From the NCBI RefSeq assembly GCF_932526225.1, contig NC_064034.1:4140001-4204000 (forward strand): a DNA stretch of 64,000 nucleotides, given 5' to 3'. The notes beneath the pieces were generated by a model. The model did no database searches, had not been told where the DNA came from, and was given only the letters and a program-made list of their open reading frames with translations. Within the stretch, counting starts at the first letter, position 1; the number at the start of each line of letters is the position of its first letter. The position numbers and the translations under genes are program-made. This document shows positions 60,159-64,000 of this stretch, piece by piece. The stretch comes from Nematostella vectensis. Its lineage: Eukaryota; Cnidaria; Anthozoa; Actiniaria; Edwardsiidae.

Positions 60159-61143
60159 ATGAAGACGTTTGTGTTTCTAGTGTTGACTGTTCTATTGCTC
60201 GTTACAGTCCATGGAGGGTTAGTCAGAGAGGTGAGAACTATTTCCTTGTATATCCTTTTCAAATAATCAAATAAAAAGCATACTGGCCCAAACAATATGT
60301 TTTGGTGGATTTGCGCAATACCAGACAGGGCTCTGTCTTAACAATTTTTGTGAGACAAGTTTAAGTCATTCCATTTATCATTCCTCTCGTTATTCAATAC
60401 AGAAGCGCGGTATTCACAACCAGCCCAGAACCTGCCTGAGGAACCGCGCAAGCTGTGACCTCAACCATGCGCACTTTTGCTGCTCTGGCTATTGCACTTG
60501 GGTCTGGCGTAAAAGAGATCACGGTGGCTTGAGGTAAATCTCACACGCATACATAGTGGAGACGCAGTCATGCTGGTTTGCGGTATGTCTCAAGCGCGCA
60601 TGTGCTGCCACAAGTATCTTGATCTGGCATAAATGCGATCATGGCGGTTTGTGGTATTTCCCGGACAAACATGCGCAGAGCACATACATTATCAGAGGTG
60701 TGAGCCTGATCATTTTGAAATTTTGTACATGATAGCGGCAATTTAAACAAAATGTGCAGGCCCGTACCCAAGATATTTCATGGGGGGGAGGGGGGGGGGG
60801 GGTGCGAAATCCGAAAAAGTGGACCTAATTTTTTGGGGATAGGGGGGGAGGGAGTGAGTTTTCTGATCAAAATCTGACCACCCCTGAAAGAACAAAAAAG
60901 GATTTTTTTCTCATTTGCAGTATTTCCACGAGACGTTTATTATCGGATTTGGCTACAAGTCTGACTTAATATAATACCAGAGTATTATAGTTTTGTCTAC
61001 AAATAGCACTTCTATTGAGAACCGAAAGTGTACTTTCGGCTGTTGTGGGGGTGGGGGCCTGATGTGTATGTGTGTAACCCAATTCAACAACATTTTCTTT
61101 GTTTCACCCCTCTAGAACTGCCTGTTGGGTCAAGCGTGGATGA
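60159..61143 (+). CDS. Small secreted six-cysteine peptide (cystine-knot-like)
   Basis: Three exons: 60159-60230 (24 codons, hydrophobic signal peptide 'TFVFLVLTVLLLVTVHG'), 60403-60533 and 61116-61143 (stop TGA), about 76 residues. The second exon opens with Lys-Arg, a likely propeptide cleavage site. Cysteine spacing of the mature part is C-x6-C-x7-C-C-x3-C-x15-C, with the sixth Cys in the third exon. The C-C-CC-C-C order is that of inhibitor cystine knot peptides, which include venom toxins, antimicrobial peptides and signalling peptides, so function cannot be assigned. AATAAA at 61197-61202 gives a plausible 3' end. The second intron starts with degenerate duplicates of the exon 2 end. 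Confidence 0.75.
60509..60690 (+). repeat. Degenerate triplication of an exon end and its splice donor
   Basis: The true exon 2 end (gatcacggtggcttgag|gtaaat, donor at 60534) is followed by two diverged copies: near 60567 (gtcatgctggtttgcg|gtatgt) and near 60645 (gatcatggcggtttgtg|gtattt). The later copy also retains tctggcataaatgcgatcat, corresponding to tctggcgtaaaagagatcac in the exon. Confidence 0.75.
60755..60870. mobile_element. Transposon end fragment (caggcccgtaccca family)
   Basis: The end sequence caggcccgtacccaagat matches the TIR of the element at 42693-43087. It is followed by poly-G low-complexity sequence. The other end was not found. Confidence 0.55.
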
Positions 61144-62180
61144 GTGAAGGCAGCGTATACATAATCGCTTTTGAACGTTTCAAAGATATATGCAACAATA
61201 AACCGCTACAAAATAATTACAATAATGAGCAATTTAATCATCATCAGTAATAATCGCTGAAAATTTAAAGCATTTGTAAATTGAAATCACGCTTTCGTGA
61301 GTTGTGCAACTAGGTGTGTTATTAAAGCTTAGGGCTTACATATTTTCTGAATGTTGTTGCCGCAAGTCCCGTCAGCCTCCGCGGTAGAGTTTTACTTAAT
61401 TTTGGGAAATAAATTTTCCTGTGATCTCACTACCTCGAAACTCCTGAGAAGAGATATTGAAAAAAAAAACATATCGGCTTCTTAGCTTAGGGCAAATCCC
61501 ATCAGCTTTATTGAACTCTTTTAGAATTTGCAAACTTTGTTATGGGCTTCGGGCTTCTTAGATTATGTAAAGATTATGTACAAAGGCGGCGCAGTAACAC
61601 ATTATCCGTGTAGAGGTGGAAAACATTTTGAAGCTCTAGCATGATTCATGGATGCCGTTTGACGTGTTGGGATCGTACGGTCAAATTAGCTATGCGATCG
61701 AGTGCGATAATATGGACCCCCCCCCCCCCCCCCATCCCAGAAACCTTCTGAAACCTATTTAGCCCATAACAAATGCAAACACAACACAAGGCAACCATCC
61801 TTCGTTTTTACCTTTATTCTAGAGCATACATATTACGAGAGATGATTACAAAGAGACTGTGTCGAGACTGTGTATGCCTTTGCGAACACCACCGTTTAGC
61901 CGACGCCGCATAGAACGTCTTCATAGGGTGGTAAGCTTGGGAAACTAGTGCTGTAGTAAACAAGTGTACTATGTCCCACAACTAGTGCTGATTCTGCACA
62001 CATAAGCTGGATAAGCTAAGGCTCGTTACAATCACAAAGCAGAAACACACCGGGGTGGAGTTTTTCTTTCGCGATATTGAATACATGAAAACGACGGAAA
62101 CATCAGGAGTAGCTTACTCCAATCATCTTCTTCTCAGAATCCAATGTTCGAAATGTTTCCCTGTTGTATTGTACTCTGGC
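61144..62180. other. Convergent intergenic region with poly-C run
   Basis: Contains the poly(A) signal of the cysteine-rich peptide gene, a run of about 17 C near 61717, and a reverse-strand AATAAA (tttatt at 61813-61818) suitable for the GPCR gene. No gene recognised. Confidence 0.55.
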
Positions 62181-63387
62181 TCAAATATTCTCCTGTGTTT
62201 CAATCACATTAAGAGCCACGCCCATGTTGGCATTATCCATGGCAACAGGAGGCTCTTCAGGTCGGCAGTTGAGAGCCAACTCGAATCCACGCCTGAAGTT
62301 CTGATTAAGAGTCATGTAAAGGCATGGATTGATGGCGGCATTTGTCGATGCAAGGAGAAATGAAAGATGACGGTACCACCATTTGAAAATAGTAATCAAT
62401 CGTCCCTGGTACCAGCCCTTGGCGATATGGTATACGAAAAATGGCGCCCAACACAAGCCAAACACTACAATGACCATTGCCATCATTTTAGATGCTTTCA
62501 TCGACATCTTGCGGGATCTGCGGCGGTGATTCATCGCGTTGGCGCCGACAGCGTCTTTAGCGCGCATGCGCAGTCTCCATCCTATGATGCTGTACAGTGC
62601 TATGGCTATGCTCAGCGGTATTACATAGCAGAATATGCCCATGACCGTGACACCGATGAGGTATATTGTGTCTCTATCAGAGTCATAGCAATAGCCGTCC
62701 TGCTTGAAGCCAAATTTACGATTGTACGCCAAGGAGATGGGCAATGCCAGTGCCAGACTAACTGCCCAGATGATACAAATAACTGTCCTGACTATGCTGT
62801 TGGGGTAGCGAAACAACGGCCTGGTGATTGCTAAGTAACGGTCCGTCGCTATGGCAACCAGACAGAAGGTGGAGCAGGCGAAGGATGTGTAGAACGTACA
62901 AATAATTGTCTTGCAAAGAACCTTAAAAAAAAGACACAATGTTACAAGATTGCTAAATAATCATGTTTTTACCCGGCCCTTGTCGCTGAGTAATCAAATG
63001 AAGATCATCTGATTTTGGGTTCACGTGGTCGCCTCACCACAAGTTTTCATTTATTTTTACCTCGCCTATCGTCCCCGGGATCCATTTGTACAAGCTGAAG
63101 TAGCTCTGTAGCGAAAAGGGCACGCAAATTATCGTAGAGATCAGATCCGAGCACGCCATGTTGGCAATGTAGAAGTTGATTGACGTATGCATGGAGGGCG
63201 TGACGCGAACCACGTGGACGACAAGCGCATTACCGCTGACCGATATCATGAAAGTCGTGACAAAGCCAACAGTGATGCCAACATCCCAAGAAGTGCCACC
63301 GGGACGACTGCTTCCTGTGTCTGAAGGAAATGCAAAAGCTGGCGCGATGGTACGCAAATGAAAACAATACCTATTTTTCACACACAA
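62181..63387 (-). CDS. Class A (rhodopsin-like) G protein-coupled receptor, neuropeptide-receptor-like
   Basis: Two exons in transcript order: 63387-63061 and 62921-62181 (stop), about 355 codons, phase 0 junction inside TM3's entry. Seven helices can be followed: TM1 'GNALVVHVV', TM2 'NFYIANMACSDLIST', TM3 with 'CKTIICTFY' and the 'DRYLAITRP' motif, TM4 'ICIIWAVSLALALP', TM5 'FCYVIPLSIAIALY', TM6 'VFGLCWAPFFVYH' (CWxP), TM7 'NAAINPCLYMTLNQNFRRGF' (NPxxY). The Cys at TM3 and the Cys in 'DGYCYD' of loop 2 can form the usual disulfide. A basic third loop (HRRRSRK) fits G protein coupling. The Met at 63387 may not be the true start: an acceptor-like ccttcag near 63323 suggests an upstream exon coding the N-terminus. 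The ligand is unknown. Confidence 0.92.
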
Positions 63388-64000
63388 TGTATAATATTCA
63401 GTGTTATTTTATGTATAAGTCAATGCTGGGGAAAAAGGAAAATAGTCCTTCGTGTTCACGTTATCGTTCATGCTACGAGGGCGTTCGTCTTGGCGTTCTG
63501 AGGTGCCTAGTTTTGATTGTCCTTCTTTCCTTGAAAACTAACAAACGCTCTCTGACGATGAACAGCTCAGCCTTACTTGTTAAAATAAAAATAATGCATT
63601 GGATTGGCCCTCAAGGGCCTCAAGAGTGACGAGAACATAGCTTGCGTAACGGCTCAAAAGGAGAGGGGGATTGGGCCGAGCAAGCCGTTGACGAGAACAA
63701 TAAAATGTTTTGAGGGCTATGTCACAGCACAGGCTATAGGATAATCGTCACAGCAATATTCTTCAAAATTTAAGCAGGTGTGTTCCAATTGGTTGATAGG
63801 GGAGGCGAGGTGTGCAGTGAAATTACCCACTCTTTGGGTCGCACGCAAATCTCCCCAGGCAATAATTTTAGTCTATTACTGCAGATGAACGCTGCAGGAC
63901 GCTAAGCTTCGCTGCCGGAAATTAAACAGAACATATAATTTATTAAGGAGTTTTTCGGGCATAAAAAAAATGTCGATGAGTGAAACTGTGTTTCAAACAT
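63388..64000. other. Upstream flank of the GPCR gene
   Basis: No exon or promoter motif can be supported. It could contain a first GPCR exon that I cannot recognise. Confidence 0.4.

Overview
This is eukaryotic genomic DNA with many short exons, GT-AG introns, a pol III tRNA gene, a tRNA-derived SINE, a LINE fragment, several miniature inverted-repeat elements and large minisatellites. The gene content points to a cnidarian, most likely an anthozoan such as a sea anemone. The clues are short secreted collagens with a poly-proline start behind a Lys-Arg propeptide cleavage site (minicollagen-like), a rhodopsin-type neuropeptide-like GPCR and a small six-cysteine secreted peptide. The species call is inference; no database search was possible.

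Layout, left to right. (1) 423-21589 (+): a large receptor-type protein tyrosine phosphatase, entered in mid-gene. It has at least four Ig exons, four FN3 domains, a Ser/Thr/Ala-rich stalk, one membrane segment and two tandem PTP domains; D1 has the full catalytic signature. (2) 21590-30271: its 3' flank, a 1.2 kb minisatellite (23.8-25.1 kb), gene-poor DNA and a SINE (29364-29760). (3) 30281-37367 (+): a signal peptide, V-set-like Ig, second Ig and FN3 cell-surface protein. (4) 39339-43288 (-): a complete seven-exon TOE1 (DEDD deadenylase with CCCH finger). (5) 44816-48021 (+): a collagen locus where one signal-peptide exon can join either of two collagen-coding last exons. (6) 50236-50308 (+): tRNA-Ile(AAT). 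(7) 50612-51757 (+): a 5'-truncated LINE reverse transcriptase. (8) 51925-58268 (+): ZC3HC1/NIPA. (9) 60159-61143 (+): a three-exon, six-cysteine secreted peptide. (10) 62181-63387 (-): a class A GPCR, possibly missing a 5' exon.

The most striking pattern is that tandem arrays sit on exon-intron junctions. Arrays at 1393-1740, 7834-9060, 57008-58062 and (degenerate) 60509-60690 each repeat the end of an exon together with its 5' splice site. The array at 19552-20996 repeats a 3' splice site, and a three-copy repeat at 18960-19253 repeats an intron 3' end. Two arrays keep an exact period throughout (33 steps of 37 bp and 29 steps of 35 bp). Transcripts therefore carry dozens of decoy splice sites, and most decoys lead directly to stop codons or frameshifts.

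The genes do not form an obvious pathway. Three code for cell-surface proteins, two for secreted or extracellular products and two for nuclear housekeeping factors.
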